Shown here: positions 30,201-39,677 of the stretch, piece after piece
Layout of the letters: each line of letters begins with the position of its first letter
Position numbering within the stretch: the stretch's first letter is position 1
Origin: Toxorhynchites rutilus septentrionalis
Lineage: Eukaryota > Arthropoda > Insecta > Diptera > Culicidae
DNA length: 64,000 bases
Direction: 5' to 3'
Assembly: GCF_029784135.1 (NCBI RefSeq)
Contig: NC_073744.1
Location: 104,391,766 to 104,455,765 of the forward strand
Made by a program: the position numbers and the translations under genes
Notes under the pieces: model-generated
The model's database searches: none
Seen by the model: the letters and a program-made list of their open reading frames with translations, nothing else
What the model was told of the DNA's origin: nothing

Positions 30201-31284
30201 TGTGTGTTGCCCAGGTACGACAACTGCGCGAGTACTTCGCAGAACGCGCCAACCAAAACGCGCTATACCGGGCTGTCTGCGCCGCTGACAGAGGATACAG
30301 CGCTCTGCACTTGGCGCAAGCGGAGTACCAACTAAACTGCAATCTGCAGACAGTGGAGGAGAAGATTGCAGCTTGGAAGCAGAAGGTAGTGCATGGTGCC
30401 CACCCCCATCAACTGGACCGGCCACACGTCGACAAGGCCGCATCTTATCTGTGGCTAACGCGTGGTGAACTCTCTTCAGTAGTAGAAGCCGACATGATAG
30501 CCATCCAGGACAGGATAATGCCGACGAGAAACTGCAGGCGGTACGTCTGGCATCAAGACGTTGATGACATTTGCCGGATGTGTCATCAACCAGGTGAAAA
30601 CATAGAGCACATCATGGGAGGCTGTCCCGTTTTGGCCAACGCAGCCTACACCGAGCGCCACAGCAACGTGGCCCGTATTGTTCATCGACAACTGGCGCTC
30701 CAATGTGCTCTACTGGAAGACAACGTACCAAACTACCGGTACCTGCCTGCACCTGTCCTGGAAAATGACCGTTTCAAGCTGTACTGGGATCGTACTGTTC
30801 TGACCGACCTCTCGATCCACCACAACCGCCCAGATATAATGGTTTACGACAAGAGCGACCGCAAAGTCACCATCATCGATGTCGCTATTCCACTGAACCA
30901 GAATCTGGAGGAGACCCACGGTCGCAAAATCTGCAAGTACCGACCATTGGCCGTGGAGCTCAAGGAACTGTGGGGGCTAAGGGAGGTCCCAAGAATTGTT
31001 CCTGTCGTTCTCTCTGGAACTGGAATTATCCCGAAGACACTTCTGGAAGCGCTAAAGGTGTTGAACATTGAGAAGGAATTGGCCGGCATCCAAAAGTCGG
31101 TCATCCTTAGCACCTGCGCGATTGTCCAACAATTCCTCGGTCAGGACTAAAACAGCACGAGCATGCAGATACGTGCATTCCGCAGAGCCTAGTCCCCCTT
31201 TGGCATTCAGAAGCCCGGGGGCAGGTGAAAATTCTGGCTAGGTTCGCCTAGTTAAGAAGTGAGATAAGTCTGCCAAAAAAAAAA
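27224..31284 (+). mobile_element. R4/Dong-like non-LTR retrotransposon (inactive)
   Basis: GC-richer than its neighbours. It abuts the A-tail of the I/LOA-type element on the left and ends in its own A-tract (31274-31284). It has one long coding region with an N-terminal Myb-like segment, central RT and C-terminal knuckle plus restriction-like endonuclease: the single-ORF layout of R2/R4-type elements. Ends and target duplication are unresolved. Confidence 0.85.
27504..31150 (+). pseudogene. R4/Dong-like polyprotein: RT plus C-terminal restriction-like endonuclease, three frame changes
   Basis: A start at ATG 27504 (MELRSRR) is plausible. The N-terminal region includes RRIMWTHEMNEFVIRAYY, Myb-like. 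Frame 1 ends in WRRRLEQRI...GRWRTKE (stop 28529). The next segment continues in another frame with RGSRSVKLCRQ and GPDGVQNFWHKKL. Between about 29050 and 29260 the true RT sequence (LLPKDSNTLNPSKYRPITC) lies in the first frame again, then the second frame resumes with YIDYRKAYDSIPHSF, KRGIFQGDSFSPLWF, CYMDDLKVYA and SYKYLGFRQ. The C-terminus has CRMCHQPGENIEHIMGGC and RPDIMVYDKSDRKVTIIDVA, the PD-(D/E)xK nuclease that would cut the target. The long 901-codon frame conceals two of the shifts. Confidence 0.85.
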
Positions 31285-31516
31285 AGCATAATAAATCGAA
31301 AAATGATCTTCACCTCGATACGAGTCATCAAATAGACAAATTATCTAATGATCTTAATTTGAGTTATTCAAGCAGAACTTTTATGAGCGAATACCGTTCA
31401 CAAGTTGATGAAAGATTCTTTTGTTGTCCTCTTCCTCAGAAAACTCTAGCCAATCAGCTTCACGATTGGCCGCTGTCAATTCGAACTCGAGTAATGGCTG
31501 AACAGCAATTCTGACA
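31285..31516 (+). other. Unidentified exon-like open stretch
   Basis: About 77 codons open from the A-tract to TGA 31514-31516: KHNKSKNDLHLDTSHQ, LSYSSRTFMSEYRSQ, then CCPLPQKTLANQLHDW and IRTRVMAEQQF. The composition looks protein-coding rather than random and lacks retroelement motifs. It could be the last exon of a host gene broken by the insertions to its left. I do not recognise the family. Confidence 0.3.
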
Positions 31517-31564
31517 TAACGCTCCACCTTATTATACCGCCTTGTCCACAATCCTCTGTATATC

Positions 31565-32004
31565 CAAGGCGCCTAGAAGTATATTCTAAGGTAGGCCAAC
31601 TTGCTAAAACCAAGACGGGTCTATGGTACTAGGTGAGGCCGTTTCGTCACTAAGTTGGTTAGGGGAGCGGTATATGAAAACAGTACAGAAAAAAGCAGAA
31701 GGGGAATTATTTCCTTGAAGCGTGAAAGAGACAGACTGATCACGAGCGAGCTTGGCCCACCTTAGAATAAACTTCTAGGCGCCTTGGCTAAAACCACTCT
31801 TCCGCCATCTTGGAAGTCTACTGTGCTTTGTTTGTAAACAAAACACAATACGCTAGTGCCGAAGCTCGCTCGTGATCAGTCTGTCTCTTTCATGCTACAA
31901 GCAAATAATTCCCCTTCTGCTTTCTTCCGTACTGTTTTCATATACCGCTCCCCTAACCAACTTAGTGACGAAACGGCCTTACCTAGTACCATAGACCCGT
32001 CTTG
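31565..32004. mobile_element. Composite MITE with perfect 8-bp target duplication
   Basis: TGTATATC is duplicated at 31557-31564 and 32005-32012, inside a copy of the CCGTTTCCCCTCGCGCAC repeat. The left end is CAAGGCGCCTAGAAG and the right end CCCATAG-type ...CCCGTCTTG, so the outer ends do not match each other. An internal start, CAAGACGGGTCTATGG at 31611, is the true partner of the right end, with long arms (about 31611-31745 and 31870-32004). The 46-bp left extension equals an end of the 32805-33057 family. An 8-bp duplication suggests hAT-type mobilisation. Confidence 0.85.
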
Positions 32005-32224
32005 TGTATATCTAAACCGTTTCCCCTCGCGCACTTATTGACGACACGGTCACACTTTTATTCCACACATCTTGCACTCCACTAAAAGCTATTTCAAAAA
32101 CATTTTAAATGATGCACCTAGAAAAATCATTGGTAGAAAAATGATGCAAACATTCGTAGAATACATATTTTCTGGCAAATCAATGGCCTCTAATTAGACC
32201 GAGATACCACTCAGTGTCGCATTA

Positions 32225-32675
32225 GGCTAGGCGCAAATTGAGACGCGTATGGCGCGAGTAACTTGGCGTGATATAGCGCCTGTCTTTGTGGCTAATGGAA
32301 ACAGATGGAACGGCGCATATTGGTCAGATGACGCGAGATGGAGGAGCGCTCGTGAGACACGACTCGCTTGACGCTGTGGCTGAGCCACAGTTTCTCGTGC
32401 TGCTCATGCTGGTTGTGTTGGTTTTGTTGGTGAACAATCATATAGCGCCGTGAGTCTGATACTGTATGGTTGTACCGGTTGGAAGGTTGTGTTAGTAAAT
32501 AAATATATCGCACAACTCTGTGTGAAACAGAGATTGTATGCGAGTGGCACGTCATTTACACCAAACTGCGACTCAATGTGCGCTCCACCACGCTGCGTTT
32601 GTGGCACGTATGAGTCGTGTTGATAGTTTCGTGTTCGCTTGCGAGCGCTATACGCTTCTCAATTTTCGTCTAGCC
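32225..32675. mobile_element. 451-bp Harbinger-type MITE with TTA duplication
   Basis: TTA at 32222-32224 and 32676-32678 flank imperfect terminal inverted repeats (GGCTAGGCGCAAATTGAGA and TCTCAATTTTCGTCTAGCC). A TTA target and GGC-start termini fit PIF/Harbinger. The interior is non-coding. Sequence after 32678 (GGGTGAAGCCAGAGTGAACG) may start another degraded MITE. Confidence 0.8.
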
Positions 32676-32804
32676 TTAGGGTGAAGCCAGAGTGAACGCG
32701 ACACGCGATGCGATTCAATGCGAAATGAACGCGATTTTCAAAGCGACATAGTGGCCAGAGTAGACGCGATTGAATGCGACAGATGTAAACCTGAGAGGCA
32801 TGAC

Positions 32805-33057
32805 CAAGGCGCCTAGAAGTATATCCTAAGGTAAGGCCGTTTCGTCACTAAGTCGGCGTGGTATATGAAAACAGTACGGAAGCAAGCAGAAGGGAAATTA
32901 CTTGCTTGAAGCATGAAAGAGACGGACTGATCACGAGCGAGCTTGGGCACAGGCGTATTGTGTTTTGTTTACAAACAAAACACAGTAGACTCCCAAGATG
33001 GCTTCAGAGTGGTTTTAGCATATTGGCTCACCTTAGGATATACTTCTAGGCGCCTTG
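32805..33057. mobile_element. 253-bp hAT-type MITE with perfect 8-bp duplication
   Basis: GGCATGAC at 32797-32804 and 33058-33065 flank CAAGGCGCCTAGAAGTATAT and its exact reverse complement. No coding capacity. Shares internal sequence (GGCCGTTTCGTCACTAAG, ATGAAAACAGTAC, TGATCACGAGCGAGCTTGG) with the composite MITE at 31565-32004. Confidence 0.9.
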
Positions 33058-33065
33058 GGCATGAC

Positions 33066-33290
33066 AATATTGGGCACCTTACACGATCAACCGGATTGAC
33101 AATAAGTGTCTTCAATATCGTGACAGCTAGGCTTTCAACATCTGATCTAACCTCAATCAATATTTTTCTACCTTACACGGTCAATTTCGCCCTCAACCCG
33201 AGACGACGAAAATATCCGCGATGGCTAGTGGCGACATTTGAGTTTGGGATCCAAACTATTCTCTATCAGATTAGAAGGCTAAAGGGTAAT
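33066..33290. other. Flank between the MITE and the LTR array, nothing recognised
   Basis: Short unassigned sequence. It is the left flank of the first LTR: the 15 bp before 33291 (AAGGCTAAAGGGTAAT) differ from the polypurine tract that precedes every internal LTR, which fixes the array's left boundary. Confidence 0.7.
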
Positions 33291-33609
33291 TGGATGGACA
33301 CAAATTCAGATTGGGTGACAACCCTATGATCAGCGGAAAATGACAGCATATCCACACTCAAAATTCATCGCAGCTATAATAATGACCAACACATTTCGAT
33401 ATAATATATTGGAGAGAAGAGTCTTCTATTCTTCTACTCCACCATTCTCTTGAATTCAACACAATTGTGAAAATTTCATGAAATACAGTCTAGTTCAAAC
33501 TACGAACCGGTGTAGTACTCTTTTATTATATTCACCCAAAGTCCCACTTTAGTACTCGAGTTTTCAGACCCGTTGACACGGGTTCACCCAATCGTTTCGC
33601 ACTAATTCA
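33291..33609 (+). repeat. LTR 1 (left end of the array)
   Basis: 319 bp, TGGATGGACACAAATTC to ACTAATTCA (5'-TG...CA-3'). It differs from the other three LTRs by T for C at 33429 and 33451. An AT-rich TTTTATTATATTCACCC stretch is the only TATA-like candidate. Confidence 0.92.
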
Positions 33610-33612
33610 TTT

Positions 33613-33630
33613 TGGTGACCCCGACGTGAT
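33613..33630 (+). other. Primer-binding site
   Basis: TGGTGACCCCGACGTGAT starts 3 nt after the LTR and is complementary to a tRNA 3' end (…TCACCA). It is the usual position and form for BEL/Pao elements. Identical copies follow each downstream LTR. Confidence 0.85.
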
Positions 33631-33869
33631 TCGCGGTACGCGATCATAAATTACGCGCGTTATTGATAGTTCAATAGACTTAGTAGAGAACAATCGAAGA
33701 GTGTTCCATTATCCACCCGCGCGTGGAATATTCCGAACGAACGTTTCAACCATCGAACAATCGAGTGACAATATATTACAATCCCTGTATTGTTCGTGAG
33801 GGAATAAGAGAGCAATAGTGTATTGTGAAACTTTTTATACGTTGAAAATCGACCGATAAAGTGTGCAAA

Positions 33870-35173
33870 ATGGCAGAAGAAGAGGCAATCAACACCTGGA
33901 AAAAACAACTTACGGCATTAGAGCAAAGTATCGCCCCACTTGCTAAAGCCGCTACGGATGTTCCGGATAGAGAGGACGACGTGGAAGAGTTGCTCATCCA
34001 GCAAGAAATATTAACGAGTCTGTATGAGCAAGCTAGTTCAATCATTTTGAAGACGGAAGGTCGCACAGGCCCTTCCAAGCGCCGAGAAACACTACTACCC
34101 GTATATGTTAAGGCAAGGACGGGTCTCGCCAAACGGATCCGGCAAGCTAAAACAGAGCATAGCGAACCGACTCAAGCTGATGGTTCGCGTTCCATATTGG
34201 ACCAAACGACTGTAATCGGCAGCACGCGAACGGACCACAAGCCAAGATTGGAGCTTCCCAAATTCCAAGGATCAGCCACCGAATGGTTATCATTCAAAAC
34301 TCGTTTCGAAAAGCGAGTCGCTACACTACATGATGACGCTAACAAGTATGTATTTCTTTCTAAGTGCTTGGAATACGAACCCGCGCGAAATACATGCGAA
34401 GCATTAGAAAATGCCGGTTTACCTTTCAACGAAGCATGGGTGAAACTGGAAGAACGGTTTTATAAGAAGAGAGTGGCATTCGAAGGATATTTTTACAACC
34501 TGCTGAAAATGAGAAAGATGGTCAAACCAACTCAAAGGGGAATTTTGGGAATAATCGATGCTGTCGATACGTTATTATCTGCTACGAGACAGATAGCCGA
34601 CGAAAATCCAAGAAATTTAGGATGTATGCCAACGGTTTATTGGTATGCCTAGTGAAGGAAAGACTGGACGAGCAAACGCTTGGTAAAATAGAAGAAAAAC
34701 TGGATTTACAGCGTATATACACATGGAATGAATTTAAACTCGAGCTGGAGAAACTAGCAAATCAACTCACATGCAAGGTAGCCACAGAGACTGCACACTC
34801 GAACCATCGATCTCAACCAAGAATTCTAGCAGCAATGAGCAACAAAGTACTGTCATCCAAGGAGAAAAGGGAAAACCAACGATGTTTCTTTTGTACAGCT
34901 GACGGACACACGGTATTCACGTGTCCCAAAATGACGAATCTAGATATCGCCCAGAGATGGGAGCTCGTTAAGTCTGGAAGACATTGTTTCAACTGTCTTT
35001 CACAGGGCCATTCAGCCCAATCATGCAAATCTAAGAAGAAGTGCCAAATGTGCAACGCTAAGCATCATACGATGCTACACCGAGATGAATTTTCAAAGAA
35101 AACGGAACCAATTATTGAATCACCGCCAGAAGGTGATGTCGCGGGTGATGTATCTACAACATCATCCAAATGA
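33870..35173 (+). pseudogene. BEL/Pao gag, unit 1 (frameshifted)
   Basis: Gag is the structural protein forming the cytoplasmic particle. It starts at ATG 33870 (MAEEEAINTWKKQL), has a coiled-coil-prone N-terminus, then LPKFQGSATEWLSFKTRF, the BEL gag signature. The frame ends prematurely at 34652; the continuation (LLVCLVKERLDEQTLGKIEE) is in the -1 frame, overlapping 34622-34652. Three knuckles follow: CFFCTADGHTVFTC, CFNCLSQGHSAQSC and CQMCNAKHHTMLH. The distal frame ends at UGA 35171-35173, after which the protease continues in frame. The shift is present in all four units, so it predates the amplification or is a feature of the family. Confidence 0.9.
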
Positions 35174-35176
35174 CTA
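35171..35176 (+). promoter_or_regulatory. Candidate stop-codon readthrough context at gag/protease
   Basis: The gag frame ends AAA-TGA-CTA-GCT, and the same frame continues open into protease. UGA followed by CUA(G) is the known leaky-stop context used by several viral and cellular genes. Identical at 43855, 52589 and 61320. Confidence 0.5.
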
Positions 35177-35737
35177 GCTCAGAAAGAATACGTCTTCCTG
35201 GGAACGGCCGTAATCCATGTGGTGGGGAAGAACGGTCGGCATCCGTTTCGATGCTTATTAGACTCCGGTAGCCAAATTGAAACGATAACAGAAAAAGCAG
35301 CACGAATTTTAGGAGTCCCTCAACGCACAGTAGATATAACCATTGAAGGAATAAACGGACAAACCACGGCTAAAAGAAGTGTCAACACGGAGATAGCATC
35401 TCGATTCAATAGTTATAAACAAGACCTGGAATTGATAATTGTACCCAAGATAATAAATAAACAACCGAATATTATAATCGACAAAAATTTTGTGCATATT
35501 CCACACGAACTGGATTTGGCGGATCCAGAGTTTTATGCGTCCAAAGAAATAGACATTCTACTTGGAGCGAGAATATTCTTCAACGTTTTAGAATCCGGCC
35601 AAATCTGCACAGCCCATGGGCCTACATTTCAAGAAACAGCCTTTGGCTGGATCGCTTGTGGAGTATTTCAATACGGAAGCTCCACATCAACAAGAATAGC
35701 TGCAATAAATTGCAGTCACAACAAACAAAATTTCCCA
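35174..35737 (+). pseudogene. BEL/Pao aspartic protease and start of pol, unit 1 (cut by nested insertion)
   Basis: The frame continues from gag through LAQKEYVFLGTAVIHV to RCLLDSGSQIETI, with the DSG catalytic triad of retroviral-type aspartic proteases. LGVPQRTVDITIEGINGQT and DILLGARIFFNVLESGQ follow, characteristic of BEL/Pao pol. Processing of Gag-Pol in the particle is its expected role. The frame is severed at HNKQNFP by the non-LTR insertion; the same codons resume after the insertion as QNFPHDELAKLIEKFW. Confidence 0.9.
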
Positions 35738-38446
35738 ACATACGGAAACCCAACAAGCCGGCTTGCGATCTCAACTCGTATAGGCCGATTGCAATGTTAT
35801 CCTCTATTCGTAAATTGTTATAGAAAATGATTCTACTTCGTTTGGACAAGTGGGTTGAAGCGAACAATTTGCTGTCAAATACGCAGTTTGGCTTCCGCCG
35901 AGGTAAAGGGACAAATGATTGTCTCGCGTTGCTATCTTCTGAAATCCAAATCGCATTTGCTCGCAAAGAACAAATGGCTTCCGTTTTTCTCGATATCAAA
36001 GGGGCATTTGATTCAGTTTCCATGGAAATTCTCTCAGAGAAACTTCATAATCGTGGACTTTCACCAATTCCGAATAATTTCCTGTACAATTTACTGTCAG
36101 AAAAGCACATGTTTTTCAATAATGGCAGCTTGAAATCTTCTCGATACAGTTTTATGGGCCTACCACAAGGCTCCTGCCTAAGCCCCCTCTTGTACAGTTT
36201 TTACGTCAATGATATAGATGATTGTTTAACTAGAGACTGCACGCTGAGACAACTTGCAGACGATGGAGTTATTTCCATCACGGGTACTAATCCCGCCGTT
36301 CTGCAAAAATCCTCTCAAGCTGGGTATCGAATTCTCTACGGAGAAAACCGAAATGGTCGTTTTTTCTAGGAAGCACGAACCCGCCCAATTCCAGCTTCAC
36401 CTATCCGGCAAAACGATCAAGCACTCGATGTTTTTCAAATACCTTGGAGTATATTTTGACTCTAAATGTACCTGGGGAATACACATTGCGTATTTGAAAC
36501 AGAAATGCCAGCAAAGAATCAATTTTCTCCAAACAATAACCGGAACATGGTGGGGAGCCCATCCAGGAGACCTCATTCAGTTATACAAAACAACGATATT
36601 ATCAGTGTTAGAATATGGCAGTTTTTGCTTCCGATTAGCTGCCAGGATTCATATTCTCAAGCTGGAGAGAATACAATATCGTTGCTTGCGTATAGCAATG
36701 GGGTGTTTGCATTCGACACATACGATGAGTCTCGAAGTTTTGGCAGGAGTACCCCCGCTTACTCTTCGGTTCACAGAATTATCCTACAGATTTCTCATCC
36801 GTTGCAAGATCATGAATCCATTGGTGATTGATAACTTCGAAAATCTACTCCAACTGATTCCTCAGTCAAGTTTTATGTCTTTATACCATGAGTACCTTAC
36901 CCACGACGTGCACCCTTCACCAGGCATCTCCAACCAAGTTTGCTTCCCATACTTCTGCAATTCCTCTGTCATTTTTGATCTGTCCATGCGACAAAAAATC
37001 CATGGAATCCCAGATCACCTACGCTCCGATTCTATACGCTCCGATTCTATTTTCGGCAGAATATGGGAAAGTTAGATCTGATAAAATGTTCTTTACTGAC
37101 GGTTCATTCATAAACGGGTCCACTGGCTTCGGCATCTTCAATGAAAATTCCAGTGCCTCTTTCAAACTCAAAGATCCTTGTTCCGTGTATGTCGCTGAAC
37201 TGGGTGCGATATATTAGGGATCATTGAAACATTGCCCATCGACCACTATTTTACTTTTTCAGACAGTCTCAGCTCAATAGAGGCAATCCGCTCAATGAAA
37301 GTTGATAAATGCTCATCTTATTTCCTAACAAGAATAAGACAACTATTGAGTGTTTTGGTCGAAAAATTATTCAAGATTACCTTAGCATGGGTTCCCTCTC
37401 ATTGCTCGATTCCGGGGAATGAGAAAGCGGACTCGCTAGCTAAGGTGGGCGCTTTAGAAGGCACACTTTTTGAAAGGCAAATTGCTTATAATGAATTTTT
37501 CCACATTCCTCGTCAGTATACGCTCGTAAGTTGGCAGCGCATGTGGAGTGAAGAGTTCGGTCGTTGGTTACACACGATTATCCCTAAGGTCTCGACGAGT
37601 GCATGGTTCAAGGGATTGAATGTAGGTCGTGATTTCATTCGCGTGATATCTCGGCTTATGTCCAATCACTACAACCTAAACGCGCATCTCTATCGCATTG
37701 GGCTCGCAGCAAACAATCTTTGTGATTGTGGCGATGGCTACCACGACATCGAGCATGTTGTCTGGTCGTGTATCCGGTTCCATGCTGCTCGCTCTCAGCT
37801 CTCTAGAACATTAAGAGCACAAGGCAGACAATCGAATATCCCCGTCCGGGATATCTTAGGTAGCCGTGATCCTGATCTTCTGCTTCATCTATACCTGTTC
37901 CTCAGAAACGCCGATGTCAACGTTTAATGATGTTTCCTTCGTTGTGTCCCCGTTTCATATCCCTCCTATCCAAACGATAAACTTTTACTTAGTCGCGGCA
38001 ATACATACACACACTCTTTACCAAAGGTTGTGCAGTCCACTGATCATTCAACAAGAGCCAAAGGTTGTACCGCTTATGACAACTCTACACGAGCTGATGA
38101 TTGCGCCGGCTAGTGACCATTCTATCCTGGATTCCTCGAGTCGAGAAAGACGCACCACGCTAGATATGGGGTACAGACTAGGGGGGCGTTGCTGATTAAT
38201 GGTCAGCTGCATCCCAATAGGAGGTATCCCGTGTCGGGTACACGTACAGAGCATCGAAGACTGCAACATACCAATTATGAGAACACTTGTAATACTAACC
38301 TTGAGCCAACCGCGAGTAATCGGTTACATATTACTAACATAGTTGTAAGCAAACATTGTCGAAATATTGAACTCCCGGCCCCGTTAGGCTGACGCCATAT
38401 GAGCCTTAATAAAAATATATATTTTGGATAAAAAAAAAAAAAAAAA
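35738..38446 (+). mobile_element. Nested 5'-truncated non-LTR element, unit 1
   Basis: Inserted in pol with a 13-bp duplication ACAAAATTTCCCA (35725-35737 and 38447-38459) and a 3' A-tract (about 38430-38447). Truncation is in the RT fingers (KPACDLNSYRPIAML). This copy has private deletions of 35 bp (after 36310, relative to the other units) and 12 bp (near 38021). The 3' UTR ends AATAAAAATATATATTTTGGATA. Confidence 0.93.
35741..37927 (+). pseudogene. Nested non-LTR reverse transcriptase-RNase H, unit 1
   Basis: Reads NSYRPIAMLSS, FLDIKGAFDSV (RT motif A), GLPQGSCLSPLLYSF (B) and LRQLADDGVISI (C, with Leu-Ala-Asp-Asp). The 35-bp deletion breaks the frame before LGIEFSTEKTEM. In this unit GTTATAGAAAATG gives a stop (TAG) at KLL*K, where the other units have a Glu codon. 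RNase H follows with TDGSFINGSTG, AELGAIY, a TAG plus frame change, FSDSLSS and EKADSLAKVGAL. The C-terminal knuckle is CDCGDGYHDIEHVVWSC, with stop at 37927. The endonuclease and ORF1 are missing through 5' truncation. Confidence 0.88.
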
Positions 38447-38459
38447 ACAAAATTTCCCA

Positions 38460-39677
38460 CATGACGAACTGGCCAAACTTATCGAGAAGTTTTGGCGTCT
38501 CGAAGAAACAGGAATTCGAGACTGGAAACCGAATGAAATTCAAGAATGCGAAGCGGAGAAACACTTCCGCGACACTGTAGCAACAGCTGCAGAAGGCAGG
38601 TATATCACACGCTCACCGTTACGGGGGGAGTCATCATTGTTGGGTGACTCCTATCAGCAAGCACACAGACGGTTCATGTCCCTCGAACGGAGGCTTGAAC
38701 ACAACAAGGATTTGTATAACGAATACAAGAAGTTCATGGTAGAATATGAGAATATGGGACACATGGTACCCATCAAGCCGAATGACTTCCGCTAAGTGAA
38801 GTACTTTATTCCACACTCCTGTGTACTGAAGCCAGAGTCAACGTCCACTAAACTAAGGGTAGTTTTCGATGCCAGCGCAAAGACTACAACTGGGTTATCC
38901 TTGAACGATATTCAGATCGTGGGCCCCACAATTCAAAGAGACTTGTTCGATCTGTTGATCGAATTTAAGACGCATGACAAGGTACTGACCGCAGACATAG
39001 TAAAAATGTACAGACAAGTACTAATAGCAGAGCCTGATACATGGTTGCAATGTATTTTATGGAGAAATCACTCAAAGGAACCACTCCGAGCGTATAGATT
39101 GATGACAGTCACGTATGGTGAAGCATCTTCTTCATTTCTTACATGCAGAGCTTTACATGAAGCTGCAGCAGATTATCGTGCGATGAATCCAAAAATTGCC
39201 GACGCTATTCAACAAGCCTTTTATGTTGATAATTTGATGATCGGTGCATCAAGCACAGAAGAATTAATGGCAATGAAACGAGGTATAGATCATGCCCTAT
39301 TGAAACGTGGATTCCCGTTGCGAAAATGGGCATCCAACGATATGAGTATACTAGAGAAAATTCCAGACAAAGATTTAGAACCGCTGATTCAAGTAGGAGA
39401 TCAGGAAGTCGTAAAAACACTAGGCGTGGCCTGGAACCCCAAGAAAGATGTGTTTCAGTTCATCAGTATTATAAACTCAAGCGAAACGTCCCGAATATTG
39501 ACGAAACGACAAATGGTTTCGAAAATATTAAGATTATACGATCCAATCGGTCTGATACAGCCCGTCATCATAACGGCTAAGATAATGATGCAAGAACTGT
39601 GGGCATTAAACATCAGTTGGGATGATAATGTCCCTGATCACGTAGTAAACTCTTGGAAGCAATTCGAAACCTCCTAG
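38460..39677 (+). pseudogene. BEL/Pao reverse transcriptase, unit 1 (stop codons)
   Basis: After the insertion pol resumes with HDELAKLIEKFWRLEETGI and YFIPHSCVLKPESTSTKL, crossing an in-frame TAA (38793-38795). RT motifs: KLRVVFDASAKT, VLTADIVKMYRQV (A, catalytic Asp), MTVTYGEASSSFL (B) and FYVDNLMIGAS (C). The second catalytic aspartate of the usual YVDD is Asn here, which would abolish polymerisation if it is not an assembly error. The frame ends at TAG 39675-39677, and RNase H continues in the same frame. All lesions are shared with the other units. Confidence 0.88.

Noticed and set aside
28445..31150. Intact 901-residue reverse transcriptase
   Set aside because: The RT fingers region is in another frame between about 29050 and 29260, and the N-terminal region is also frame-shifted.
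33660..33908. Minus-strand frames opposite gag (recurring in each unit)
   Set aside because: Shadows of the 5' leader and gag; repeated only because the unit is repeated.
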